Shown one piece after another: positions 21,964 through 31,576 of a stretch of DNA of 64,000 nucleotides; the stretch's first letter is position 1, and each line of letters begins with the position of its first letter. Made by a program: the position numbers and the translations under genes. This DNA comes from an uncultured Prevotellaceae bacterium (GTDB lineage Bacteria; Bacteroidota; Bacteroidia; Bacteroidales; Bacteroidaceae), in NCBI GenBank assembly GCA_900316505.1, contig ONDH01000002.1, positions 1 through 64,000 on the forward strand, written 5' to 3'. The notes below the pieces were generated by a model. That model was not told where the DNA came from and searched no databases. It worked only from the letters and a program-made list of their open reading frames with translations.

Positions 21964-24900
21964 ATGAAAGTCACAGCGCCTTTAACTAAATTGCAATATG
22001 GCATCTATGCCGAATGTATTGCTCATCAAGGTGAGGTTTGTTATAATCTGCCTTATCTCTTTGTACTCGACGGTAGTCTGAATGAAGAAACACTCAAGAC
22101 AGCAATTGAGACTGCCGTCAGGGCACACCCCACCCTGTTCACACGCATCGCTTTGAACGAACAAGGCGACCCACAGCAGACCATCGATGACAGCGAGACG
22201 TTCACTCTCCAAGTAGAACACATTGCCGACATTGAAGCAGAAAAGCGGAAGATGGTTGTGCCGTTTGACATCTACAGCGACCGGCTTTTCCATATCCGAC
22301 TGTTGAAGGATAGCAATCATTTCTATCTTCTGCTCGACATCCATCATCTCATCTGTGACGGAGTAAGTCTGAACGTGATGCTTACAGACATAGAGTCAGC
22401 CTACAGCGGCAAGGCGCTGGAGTCCGAAACAATGACGATGCAGGAACTTGCCATCGCTGAAGACGAGGTGCGTAAAACACCCGTTTTTGAGGATGCCAAA
22501 CAATGGTATGCCCGGAACTTTGACTGCGGTGACACATTCACCCAGCTCATTCCCGACCGTGACGAGCCAGAACGCTCGGAGGCCAGCCTGACTCGTGTTC
22601 TCAGCACCAACAAAGAGAGGGTTGAAGCCTTCTGCAAAGCGAACGGTCTCTACAAGAACACCCTGTTCACAGCTGCATACGCCTTCCTCTTGGCAAAATT
22701 CAACAATGAGCAGGAGTCGCTTTTCACCACGGTTTACAATGGCCGCACCGACCAACATTTCCTCCATTCGGTAGGCATGACAGTAAAGACATTGCCTGTT
22801 TACGCCAAGTTTACCGACGAGACCTCTGTACTTGACTTCCTAATGGCCACTCAGACACAGATAACCGGTTGTCGGGAACACGACATCTATGCCTATTCCG
22901 ACCTGATGGCCGACCTTAATCTGCAAAGCAACTCCATGTTTACATGGCGGGGAAATATGTTTGACGACACCTTATTTGCGGGCAAGCCCATGCAGACCGT
23001 ACAGCTCCGTAACCTCACTTTGGAAATGTCGCTTTGCTTGATGGCTTTCAATGTCGGCAATCAATGCCGTCTCAAGGCAGAATACAAATCCAACGAATAC
23101 TCCGAGATGCTAATCAGCCAGTTCATGGAAAGCTATGAGGCCGTGTTAGAAGGATTCCTCACTGAAACGTATCTGCGCGACATCAATATGACGACGGTTT
23201 CACAGATAGAGCAACTCGACAGCTTCAACCAGAACGATGTGCCCTACGACACCACGCAGACCATCGTCTCGCTGTTCCGCCAACAAGCCAAAGCGACACC
23301 CGACAACATCGCTGTGGTCTATAAAGACAGACGTTTCACCTACGCTGAGGTTGACCAGATGAGCGACCGCATAGCCGGACACATCGCCTCAAAGGGGCTG
23401 GGAGAAGAAGATGTCGTCTCTGTTCTGATATCCCGCTCAGAGTGGATGGTCATTGCCTCGCTCGGTGTTCAGAAAGCCGGCTGTGCCTACCAGCCACTTG
23501 ACTCCTCCTATCCCAAGGAGAGGCTCAACTTCATGATGCAGGATGCTAACGCAAAACTGCTCATTGCCGACGAGGACCTGCGTCCTATCGTGGACGAATA
23601 TCAGGGCGAGGTTCTCCTCACCAAGGAATTGGCAGGTCTTCCTGCCGTCACCCAACTGCCCGAAGGTCCCAAGCCCAGCAGCCTCTTCATCATGCTCTAC
23701 ACATCGGGCTCGACGGGTGTGCCAAAAGGCTGCCAACTCACCAATGGTAACTTAGTAGCCTTTATCCATTGGTATCATCGCTATTACGATCTGAAGTCTG
23801 AAAGCAGGGTGACAGCCTACGCCAGCTACGGCTTCGATGCCAACATGATGGACATGTACCCTGCCCTCACGTGTGGCGCCACAGTGTATATCATCCCCGA
23901 AGAGATGCGTCTCGACCTGATTGCCCTGAACGAATATTTCGAGCAAGAGCACATCACCAATGCCTTTATGACGACTCAGGTGGCTTACCAGTTTGCCACG
24001 AGCATCGAGAACCACTCGCTGAAGCACCTCTCTACTGGCGGCGAGAAACTGGCTACGCTCACACCGCCAAAGGGTTATAAGATGCACAATCTCTATGGAC
24101 CGACGGAAACGACGGTTCTTGAAACCAGTTATCAGATAGACAGGAAGATGAATAATATTCCTATTGGCAAGGCCATTGATAATATGCGCCTCTATATCGT
24201 TGACTCTCAAGGCCATCGTCTGCCCGTAGGTGCTGCAGGTGAATTGTGGGCGAGTGGTCCTCAGGTAAGTCGAGGCTACCTGAACCGCCCAGAGAAGACC
24301 GCCGAAGTATTCATCCCCAACCCGTTTGCTGGCGATTCCGAGAAATACGCCCGCATCTACCGCACGGGCGACATCGTCCGCTATCTGCCCTCTGGCGACA
24401 TAGAGTTTGTAGGCCGTAAGGACGGACAGGTGAAAATCCGTGGTTTCCGCATCGAACTGAAAGAGGTGGAAGCTGTCATCCGCGACTTCCCGGGCATCAA
24501 GGACGCCACCGTACAGGCTTTCGACGAGGAAGGTGGCGGCAAGTTCATCGCTGCCTATATCGTCAGCGACGAGCAGATTGACATCGAGGCGCTGAACAAT
24601 TTCATCTTAGACCAGAAACCGCCATACATGGTTCCTGCCGTGACGATGCAGATTGAAGCGATTCCATTGAACCAAAACCAGAAGGTCAACAAGAAAGCCC
24701 TCCCGAAGCCCGAGAAGAAAGCCACTGAGGTGGAAATGGACACCAATGTTCCGATGAATGTGCTGGAGAAGGAAATCCACGGCATCATCTCACGAATCAT
24801 CAACACCGAAGAATTTGGCGTGACAACCGTGTTAGGCTATGTAGGGCTCACGTCCATCATGGCCATCAAGTTGGCTATCCAGATTAACAAGCGCTTTGGT

Positions 24901-27900
24901 GTGACATTGAACTCCAAGGCTTTGGCAAAGAAAGGCAGCATTCAAAGCATTGAGAACGAGATTCTGACGGCAATGATGAGTGGAGGCGCTGCAAAACAGG
25001 AGGAAGCCGATGCGGCACATGCTGACATGAGCAGCATTCCGCTGTCGTACGCCCAGATGGGTGTGTATGTGGATTCCATCAAGAATCCCGAATCCACCAT
25101 CTATAACACACCGGTCATTGCCCGTTTCCCCAAAGATGTGGACATTCCCCTGCTCACCAAGGCTGTCAAGACACTCGTCAAGACGCACCCCATGCTGCAA
25201 GCTCACTTTGGAAGTGCAGGAGCAGACATCATCCAAATTGTTGACCTCGAACAGCCTGTTGAGATTGCTCAAAGCCAGTGCAAGGAGGAGGACATCCCCC
25301 ATTACAAATGGGAGTTTGTCAAACCGTTCAATCTGAGACAAGGACCGCTCTACCGCATGGAGATTGTCACCACCGAACAATGTGTGTATCTGATGATGGA
25401 CATCCATCACCTCGTGGTCGATGGCGGTTCCTTCGACGTGCTCCTGTCGCAGTTGTTTGACCTGCTCAACGGACAGGAGATAGAGCCGGAAACCTTCACC
25501 TACGCCGACTTCGTGGCAGCCCAGAAAGCCGCCGAGAGTAGCGAGGAATATGCCGCAGCACGCGACTTCTTCCAGACTCGTCTGGGCAAAGTGGAGGGCG
25601 TCACGGAGATTCCGTCAGACCTGAGCAACCCCGTGGAGCAAGGCACGGTGGGCACATTATACACGCCATTGGATTTCGCTGCCATCGACAGTTTCTGCCG
25701 TCAGCACAACATCTCTCCGGCACATCACATCCTCGCTGCCACCTTCTATGCACTTTCACGCTTCGCCAACAACGAGCAGCTGTGCATCACCACCATCAGC
25801 AACGGGCGTTCCGACTTGCGCATCAGCAACACCGTCGGCATGTTCGTCAACACGCTAGCACTGAGTGCCACCATTGGTGAGCAGAGTGTCATGGAATTCA
25901 TCAAAGACACCAGCAAGAATTTCGACGAGACGCTGCAGCACGAGACCTATCCGTTCACGCGCATCGCTTCCGACTACGACCTCACGGCTGAAATCATGTT
26001 CGCCTATCAGATGGGTGTCATTGACGACTATCAATACAAAGGCGAGAGCATTGCCGTTGAAACCTTCGAATCCGACACGCCGAAGTTCCGCATTGCCTTC
26101 TTCATCATGAACGATGAATCGGGCAAGCCGAGCATCTGCCTGCAATATGATAAAGGACGCTACAGCCACAAGTTGATGGAAAGTTTGTCACAATCCATCT
26201 GCAATGCTGCCAATGCCTTCATCAGCCATCCTGCTTCACCCTTGAAGAGTGTGTCGTTGCTCGACACCCAGCAGGTGGCACTGCTCGACAGCTTCAACCA
26301 GAACGACGTCGATTACGACAATACGCAGACCATCGTGTCCCTGTTCCGCCATCAGGTTGAACTGCATCCTGACAACATTGCCTTGGTCTATCACGATGTC
26401 CATCTGACCTACAAGCAGGTGGATGAACAGTCAGAGCATATTGCCCAATACGTTCAGTCATTAGGTCTTGGCACCGAAGATGTGGTTTCCATCCTGATTC
26501 CACGCAGCGAGTGGATGGTCGTGGCATCAATGGGTGTGCTGAAAGCCGGTTGCGCCTACCAGCCACTTGACCCCTCCTACCCTGCCGAGCGTCTGAACTT
26601 CATGATGCAGGATGCGGGTGCCAAACTGCTCATTGCCGATGAGTCACTGCGTCCCATCGTGGATGAATACCAAGGCAAGGTGCTGTTGACCAAGGACATT
26701 GATGCCTTGCCAAAGGCTACGGAACCCGTCAAGGCAACCATCACACCATCCTCCTTGTTCATCATGCTCTACACCTCCGGTTCCACAGGCACACCTAAGG
26801 GTTGCCAACTGGAACATGGCAATCTGGTCTGCTTCTGCCACTGGTACCATCGCTACTACGACCTGAAGCCTGAAAGCAAGGTAGCAGCCTATGCCAGCTA
26901 CGGTTTCGACGCTTGTATGATGGACATGTACTCCGCTCTGACCTGTGGTGCTGCCGTCTATATCATTGGCGAGGACATCCGTCTCAACCTGCCCGACCTC
27001 AACGACTACTTCAACCGTGAAGGCATCACCCATTCGTTCATGACCACGCAGGTGGGCTGTCAGTTTGCCATCAACTTCGACAACCAATCCCTGCACCATC
27101 TCTCCGTCGGTGGCGAAAAGGTGCTGCCGCTCACCCCTCCAAAGAACTATCAGTTCCATAATGCATACGGACCTACCGAGTGTACCATCTTCACCACCAT
27201 CTATCCAATGCACGAGTTCGAGCAGAACGCCCCCATCGGCAAGCCGCTCGACAATTTCCGCCTGTACATTGTGGACAAGCAGTTGAACCGCTTGCCCGTA
27301 GGTGCTGTGGGTGAACTATGGGTCAGTGGTCCACAAGTGAGTCGTGGCTATCTCAACCGTCCCGAAAAGACCGCAGAGACTTATCTGCCCAATCCGTTCA
27401 CAACCGACACGAAATACAGCCGTGTCTATCGCACGGGCGACATTGTCCGCTATCTGCCCGATGGCAACATCCAGTTTGTAGGTCGTCGTGACGGACAGGT
27501 GAAAATCCGTGGTTTCCGCATCGAACTGAAAGAGGTGGAGGCAGTCATCCGCGACTTCCCGGGCATCAAGGATGCCACCGTCCAAGCCTTCGACTACGAG
27601 ACAGGTGGCAAGTATATTGCCGCCTATGTGGTCAGCGACGAGCAGGTGGACATCAAGGAACTGCATGCATTCATTGGCAAACAGAAACCGCCTTACATGA
27701 TTCCTGCAGCCACCATGCAGATAGACAGCATCCCGCTGAACCAGAATCAGAAGGTGAACCGCAAGGAACTGCCCGCCCCTGTCATTCAGGCAGCTGACCA
27801 CGAATATGTGGAGCCACAGAACGAGGTGGAACGCATGTTTGCCAAAATCTTCGGCGACATCCTGTCGTTGGACAAGGTAAGTGCCACCGACAACTTCTTC

Positions 27901-29238
27901 GAGTTGGGCGGCACCTCGCTCATGGTGACCAAGGTCATTATCGAATGCGACAAGGCTGGCTACCACGTCATCTATGGCGACGTGTTCACCCATCCCACAC
28001 CACGTCTGCTGGCTCAGTTTGTGACTGGAGATGCTCCTGCTGAAGAATCAGATGTCGAATACACCAACTTTGACTACTCAGGCATTGATGCCATCCTGAA
28101 GCGCAACAACATTGCGACGTTCCTGAAAGGCGAACCTCAGCAACTCGGCCATGTCCTCCTCACCGGTGCAACAGGTTACTTAGGCATCCATGTGCTGCGC
28201 GAACTGATTGATTCTGATGCTGCAACCATCACCTGTTTGGTACGCGGTAAGGATCAGCCTTCCGCTGAGCATCGCCTCAAGAACCTGATGTTCTATTATT
28301 TCGAAAAATCATTCAAAGAACTGTTCGGCACCCGCCTCTTTGTGGCGAATGGCGACGTGACACAGGAAATCAAGGTGGACCGCCCTATCGACACGGTCTT
28401 CAATTGTGCCGCCAACGTGAAACACTTCTCCAAGGGCACAGACATTGAAGACGTGAACATTGGCGGTGCACAGCGCTGTGTGGATTTCTGCATCAAGAAC
28501 GGAGCACGACTGGTGCATGTCTCCACCACCTCTGTTGGCGAAATCTGGGTGATCCATAACGAAGGAGAGCAAGTGCCCATGCTGACTGAGAACAAGCTGT
28601 GGTTCGGACAGTTCCTCGACAATCGCTACATCAGTTCCAAGTTCTTGGCTGAGCGTGCAGTGCTCGATGCCGTTGCCCACCACGGATTGAATGCCAAGGT
28701 GATGCGAGTAGGCAACTTGGCACCACGCAGCTATGACGGTGAGTTCCAGGCAAACTTCAACAGCAACAGCTATATGGGACGCCTCAAGGTCTTCCACGTG
28801 CTGGGCTGCTGTCCTTACGACAGTTACGACGAACTGACCGAGATGTCCCCTATCGACCAGACAGCCAAGGCAGTGGTTGCCCTTGCCGCCACCCCCAAAG
28901 AGTGTACCGTGTTCCAACCCTTCAACAACCACACAGAATTGTTGGGCGATGTGCTCCAAATCATGAAGAAAGTAGGCAAGGAAATACGATTTGTTGAAAC
29001 TGACGAATTCGAGAAAGCCATTGCCGAGGCAGGCAAAGACCCCGAAAAAGCCAAGTTGCTCTCAGCCATTCTTGCCTATCAGGATGTTGCCCATGGGCAA
29101 AAGGCTGCCATCATCGAGCGCGACAACCGCTACACCTGCAATGTCCTGCACCGCCTTGGTTTCCATTGGCGTGACACCTCATGGGACTACGTGGAACGTA
29201 TGCTGACCGCTATCGCCGGCTTTGGTTTCTTCGAATAA
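21964..29238 (+). CDS. Two-module NRPS with terminal reductase (C-A-PCP-C-A-PCP-R)
   Basis: A 2424-aa nonribosomal peptide synthetase. C1: HHLICDG at 127-133. A1: from about 420, TSGSTG near 580, NLYGPTE at 709-715, YRTGD at 799, catalytic K907. PCP1: S964 in an unusual GLTSI context. C2: HHLVVDG at 1148-1154. A2: from about 1443, NAYGPTE at 1733-1739, K1930. PCP2: S1985 in ELGGTSL. R domain: NADPH loop GATGYLG at 2068-2074, catalytic Y2222 and K2226. It should join two amino acids, the first probably N-acylated by the starter C domain, and release a dipeptide aldehyde by reduction. Hand-derived 10-residue codes are DAMFSGLVLK and DAMFSGAIFK; both pockets look hydrophobic but I cannot name the amino acids. 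No phosphopantetheinyl transferase or exporter is adjacent. Confidence 0.95.
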   Translation: MKVTAPLTKLQYGIYAECIAHQGEVCYNLPYLFVLDGSLNEETLKTAIETAVRAHPTLFTRIALNEQGDPQQTIDDSETFTLQVEHIADIEAEKRKMVVPFDIYSDRLFHIRLLKDSNHFYLLLDIHHLICDGVSLNVMLTDIESAYSGKALESETMTMQELAIAEDEVRKTPVFEDAKQWYARNFDCGDTFTQLIPDRDEPERSEASLTRVLSTNKERVEAFCKANGLYKNTLFTAAYAFLLAKFNNEQESLFTTVYNGRTDQHFLHSVGMTVKTLPVYAKFTDETSVLDFLMATQTQITGCREHDIYAYSDLMADLNLQSNSMFTWRGNMFDDTLFAGKPMQTVQLRNLTLEMSLCLMAFNVGNQCRLKAEYKSNEYSEMLISQFMESYEAVLEGFLTETYLRDINMTTVSQIEQLDSFNQNDVPYDTTQTIVSLFRQQAKATPDNIAVVYKDRRFTYAEVDQMSDRIAGHIASKGLGEEDVVSVLISRSEWMVIASLGVQKAGCAYQPLDSSYPKERLNFMMQDANAKLLIADEDLRPIVDEYQGEVLLTKELAGLPAVTQLPEGPKPSSLFIMLYTSGSTGVPKGCQLTNGNLVAFIHWYHRYYDLKSESRVTAYASYGFDANMMDMYPALTCGATVYIIPEEMRLDLIALNEYFEQEHITNAFMTTQVAYQFATSIENHSLKHLSTGGEKLATLTPPKGYKMHNLYGPTETTVLETSYQIDRKMNNIPIGKAIDNMRLYIVDSQGHRLPVGAAGELWASGPQVSRGYLNRPEKTAEVFIPNPFAGDSEKYARIYRTGDIVRYLPSGDIEFVGRKDGQVKIRGFRIELKEVEAVIRDFPGIKDATVQAFDEEGGGKFIAAYIVSDEQIDIEALNNFILDQKPPYMVPAVTMQIEAIPLNQNQKVNKKALPKPEKKATEVEMDTNVPMNVLEKEIHGIISRIINTEEFGVTTVLGYVGLTSIMAIKLAIQINKRFGVTLNSKALAKKGSIQSIENEILTAMMSGGAAKQEEADAAHADMSSIPLSYAQMGVYVDSIKNPESTIYNTPVIARFPKDVDIPLLTKAVKTLVKTHPMLQAHFGSAGADIIQIVDLEQPVEIAQSQCKEEDIPHYKWEFVKPFNLRQGPLYRMEIVTTEQCVYLMMDIHHLVVDGGSFDVLLSQLFDLLNGQEIEPETFTYADFVAAQKAAESSEEYAAARDFFQTRLGKVEGVTEIPSDLSNPVEQGTVGTLYTPLDFAAIDSFCRQHNISPAHHILAATFYALSRFANNEQLCITTISNGRSDLRISNTVGMFVNTLALSATIGEQSVMEFIKDTSKNFDETLQHETYPFTRIASDYDLTAEIMFAYQMGVIDDYQYKGESIAVETFESDTPKFRIAFFIMNDESGKPSICLQYDKGRYSHKLMESLSQSICNAANAFISHPASPLKSVSLLDTQQVALLDSFNQNDVDYDNTQTIVSLFRHQVELHPDNIALVYHDVHLTYKQVDEQSEHIAQYVQSLGLGTEDVVSILIPRSEWMVVASMGVLKAGCAYQPLDPSYPAERLNFMMQDAGAKLLIADESLRPIVDEYQGKVLLTKDIDALPKATEPVKATITPSSLFIMLYTSGSTGTPKGCQLEHGNLVCFCHWYHRYYDLKPESKVAAYASYGFDACMMDMYSALTCGAAVYIIGEDIRLNLPDLNDYFNREGITHSFMTTQVGCQFAINFDNQSLHHLSVGGEKVLPLTPPKNYQFHNAYGPTECTIFTTIYPMHEFEQNAPIGKPLDNFRLYIVDKQLNRLPVGAVGELWVSGPQVSRGYLNRPEKTAETYLPNPFTTDTKYSRVYRTGDIVRYLPDGNIQFVGRRDGQVKIRGFRIELKEVEAVIRDFPGIKDATVQAFDYETGGKYIAAYVVSDEQVDIKELHAFIGKQKPPYMIPAATMQIDSIPLNQNQKVNRKELPAPVIQAADHEYVEPQNEVERMFAKIFGDILSLDKVSATDNFFELGGTSLMVTKVIIECDKAGYHVIYGDVFTHPTPRLLAQFVTGDAPAEESDVEYTNFDYSGIDAILKRNNIATFLKGEPQQLGHVLLTGATGYLGIHVLRELIDSDAATITCLVRGKDQPSAEHRLKNLMFYYFEKSFKELFGTRLFVANGDVTQEIKVDRPIDTVFNCAANVKHFSKGTDIEDVNIGGAQRCVDFCIKNGARLVHVSTTSVGEIWVIHNEGEQVPMLTENKLWFGQFLDNRYISSKFLAERAVLDAVAHHGLNAKVMRVGNLAPRSYDGEFQANFNSNSYMGRLKVFHVLGCCPYDSYDELTEMSPIDQTAKAVVALAATPKECTVFQPFNNHTELLGDVLQIMKKVGKEIRFVETDEFEKAIAEAGKDPEKAKLLSAILAYQDVAHGQKAAIIERDNRYTCNVLHRLGFHWRDTSWDYVERMLTAIAGFGFFE

Positions 29239-29318
29239 ACAAAAAACAAGAATTTAACAATTTAACACCGAAAATTAGGATTAGGGAAAATGCGGGTGAG
29301 TGACATGTGAACACCTAC

Positions 29319-29375
29319 GTGTTACCCACACATCCGTACAGGTGTTACCCACACATCCGTACAGGTGTTACCCAC
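29319..29375. repeat. 23-bp tandem repeat after the NRPS
   Basis: GTGTTACCC recurs at 29319, 29342 and 29365, a 23-bp period, with CCGTACAG between. The stretch 29239-29542 holds no gene. A related 23-bp repeat sharing TACAGGTGT is at 60031-60130. Confidence 0.8.
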
Positions 29376-29542
29376 AAGCACCAACATCACTGTTCCATTG
29401 TGTGAAACTTGGCTATTCCACACACCACAAGTTGCGTATTCAATAGACCAAGTAAAAGAAAGCCTTCGGATATGAACCCAAAAGCTTAGGGTGGTCATCC
29501 ATCAGCTTTGGTTTTGCATCCAAAGGCAATGGATAAAGATTT

Positions 29543-29574
29543 TTTGGAGATTTAAGAAAAAAACTGTATCTTTG
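29543..29574 (+). promoter_or_regulatory. Promoter of the HU-family gene
   Basis: TTTG at 29543-29546, 20 bases, TATCTTTG at 29567-29574. The leader contains a small hairpin, CGAGTG-ATG-CACTCG, at 29585-29599. Confidence 0.75.
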
Positions 29575-29658
29575 TCACCAAATTCGAGTGATGCACTCGA
29601 TTTAGTGCAAAGTTAGTGACTTTTTTTGAAATATACAAACATTACACAGATTATTATT

Positions 29659-30288
29659 ATGGAATATACATTTAGGGAAATGCCCGACATGAACGGGACA
29701 GGAAAGCGGAGAATGTATCCGAAAGTGAATCACTGCAACTTGATGAGCCAGAAGGACTTCTATGAGCTGGTGGAAAAGATTACTCACCTCAATCGCGGAG
29801 TGACTGAAGCAGTCATCACTGGGTTGGCCACTGTCATCGAGACTGCATTCATCAGCGGCGACTCCGTGAAGGTGCCAGGATTGGGCGTATTCTCCTTGGC
29901 ATTGGGCATGAAGAAAGGAGCAGAGACACAATATTTGCAGAAGAGGGGGGAACACTACGACACGCAAGACGTGGAAATCAAAACCGTGAAATTTCTGGCT
30001 GACCGTCAGTGGGTGAAAGGAATGCGCCGCGGCTTGGATTTGGTGAAAGCAGACGGGGTGAAAACCATACGAAAAACGAAGAATACGGAAGAGGAACGCT
30101 ATCAGATGGCGCTGGAGTTCTTGGAGTCTCAGCCATACATGACAGTGCATCATTATGTGCAGTTGACAAAGTTAGGACGCACAAAGGCTGCAGAAGAACT
30201 GAAGGCATTTGCAGCCGATCCTGAACGGAAAATCAGAAGAACAGGAAGGGGCAGTCATGTGCTGTATGTGAAGAAGGATGAGACATAA
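29659..30288 (+). CDS. HU-family DNA-binding protein (HU-HIG type)
   Basis: A 209-aa protein with an N-terminal HU-like domain (KDFYELVEKITHLNRG, then VKVPGLGVFSLAL), the form common in Bacteroidales where the HU fold follows a short N-terminal extension. The C-terminal third (EERYQMALEFLESQPYM to LGRTKAAEEL) looks like an added helix-turn-helix segment. It probably binds and bends DNA as a nucleoid protein. The start at 29659 is the first ATG after the promoter; a TTG at 29626 is less likely. It is transcribed alone. It is about twice the length of classical HU. Confidence 0.88.
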   Translation: MEYTFREMPDMNGTGKRRMYPKVNHCNLMSQKDFYELVEKITHLNRGVTEAVITGLATVIETAFISGDSVKVPGLGVFSLALGMKKGAETQYLQKRGEHYDTQDVEIKTVKFLADRQWVKGMRRGLDLVKADGVKTIRKTKNTEEERYQMALEFLESQPYMTVHHYVQLTKLGRTKAAEELKAFAADPERKIRRTGRGSHVLYVKKDET

Positions 30289-30337
30289 AGACAATTTTTC
30301 CTATTTTCTATATTTTTTGAAAAAAATCAGTTTTTTC

Positions 30338-30368
30338 TTTGCAGGGAAAAAATAAATGTGTATCTTTG
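30338..30368 (+). promoter_or_regulatory. Promoter of the orphan membrane protein
   Basis: TTTG at 30338-30341, 19 bases, TATCTTTG at 30361-30368. About 240 bases of leader follow, containing the left inverted-repeat arm. Confidence 0.75.
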
Positions 30369-30457
30369 CGAAATAAATCTTAAATACAATTGACAAAAAC
30401 CTTCAATCTATGCGTGTAAAATTAATACTTAAAGTTTCGCAAGTGCTCAACTTTTTT

Positions 30458-30504
30458 GGAGTTAAGGAGTTATAGGAGTTATCGCTTCGCTTAGGAGTTA
30501 AGCC
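30458..30504. repeat. Left inverted-repeat arm around the membrane protein gene
   Basis: GGAGTTAAGGAGTTA followed by a 9-base insertion, then TCGCTTCGCTTAGGAGTTAA and GCC. Apart from the insertion and one or two changes it is the reverse complement of 31240-31278. Confidence 0.8.
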
Positions 30505-30610
30505 ATTAGCTGTATCCGGGCGTTTCCCACCTGCCTGAGTATCGGCTTAACTACTTAACTACTGACCACTTAACTACTTCAGAAAGTTGAGTTAAAAACT
30601 ATACCATACC

Positions 30611-31183
30611 ATGATTCGGTTCAAGAAGAAATCCAAAATCTTTGACATTGTCATCACAGCCTTGGCAGGAATGTGCTCGGTGGGTGTGACGCTCTATGGT
30701 GTCTGGCATTTCGGATTGGAAGAGTCGTACGAGGAACTTGTCTTGAACGTGTTTTACTTGGCATGCCTCGTCATGATGTGGATGTACTTCTTCAACCGTC
30801 TTGAGGCGCAGCGGTTCAACTATTGGTGTTCGGTGTGTGTGGGCATCACGGTGCTGTTGCGCGACATCCTCTTTCCCCCACCCTTGGCTTTTCAGCCTCT
30901 CCAATTGGCATGCCTCACCCTCTCGGTGCTCCTGCTCCTCATGCTCACCTATTTCTACGCGCGCAAAGACTGGCAGAGCTACACCAAGCGCAACCTTTGG
31001 GCAATCTTCATCATCGACTTGCTCATTGCCGCACTCTACAATTACGATATCTATCTGGAACCCATCAATAAATATACCGATTATCTGCTGACCGAAATCT
31101 GGATTCGTCCCACCATCACCTATGGGCTGGTGACTTGTTTCGTGTCGGAAACGGAAAGTGAAAAACTAAAAAGTGAAAAGTGA
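30611..31183 (+). CDS. Integral membrane protein, function unknown
   Basis: A 190-aa protein that I do not recognise. Hydrophobic segments lie at about residues 12-32, 43-62, 72-88, 95-113 and 128-145, so about five membrane helices are likely, with a Lys/Glu-rich tail. It has its own strong promoter and a 240-base leader. The gene lies between two inverted-repeat arms (30458-30504 and 31240-31278), which could form a stem around the whole message or mark a mobile cassette. No neighbour suggests a function. Confidence 0.7.
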   Translation: MIRFKKKSKIFDIVITALAGMCSVGVTLYGVWHFGLEESYEELVLNVFYLACLVMMWMYFFNRLEAQRFNYWCSVCVGITVLLRDILFPPPLAFQPLQLACLTLSVLLLLMLTYFYARKDWQSYTKRNLWAIFIIDLLIAALYNYDIYLEPINKYTDYLLTEIWIRPTITYGLVTCFVSETESEKLKSEK

Positions 31184-31239
31184 AAAGTGAAAAATCTAAG
31201 TAACCTTGCACATAAGGAGTTCCCATCAGCATATCATTC

Positions 31240-31278
31240 GGCTTTAACTCCTAAGCGTAGCGATAACTCCTTAACTCC
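31240..31278. repeat. Right inverted-repeat arm around the membrane protein gene
   Basis: Reverse complement of the left arm at 30458-30504 (less a 9-base insertion): GGCTTTAACTCCTAAGCG and on to AACTCCTTAACTCC. Confidence 0.8.
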
Positions 31279-31327
31279 CGAAAGAAAGAAATACACATAT
31301 AATACTACCAACCTAAAACTATCTATT

Positions 31328-31463
31328 ATGAAACACACCTTACACATTTTGCGCCACGCTGCTTACCATCTACGGTCGTAGCGCAGGAGAATCAGTGACG
31401 CTGAAGTGTTATGATGCGACATCAGAACGTTTATTCACCATCGCCAATGTCATGAAAATGTAA
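31328..31463 (+). pseudogene. Remnant of a short secreted protein, frameshifted
   Basis: The ATG at 31328 opens MKHTLHIL; switching frame near 31343 continues as CATLLTIYGRSAGESVTL and then KCYDATSERLFTIANVMKM to the stop at 31461-31463. Joined, this is a signal peptide plus a short mature part reminiscent of Bacteroidales secreted proteins, which are normally much longer. It is probably a 5' gene fragment with a frameshift. Confidence 0.4.
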
Positions 31464-31497
31464 AAGGGATAGCGAACAAACATAAACTACCTATAAC

Positions 31498-31539
31498 AGC
31501 CACTTACAGAGATATCTCAAGATAAATCCGTAAGTGGCT
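31498..31539. terminator. Hairpin between gene remnants
   Basis: A perfect 10-bp stem AGCCACTTAC/GTAAGTGGCT with a 22-base loop, followed by GATATTTTG. The CCACTTAC word also appears in the hairpin at 10703. Confidence 0.55.
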
Positions 31540-31576
31540 GATATTTTGTGACCACACGAGTTCCGAACAACACAAT

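Noticed and set aside
29319..29375. Possible CRISPR array
   Set aside because: The 23-bp units follow each other without unique spacers and there are no cas genes. The same holds for 60031-60130 and the 66-bp repeat.
30411..30476. 21-aa open frame before the membrane protein gene
   Set aside because: It ends inside the inverted-repeat arm and shows no attenuator-like codon run.
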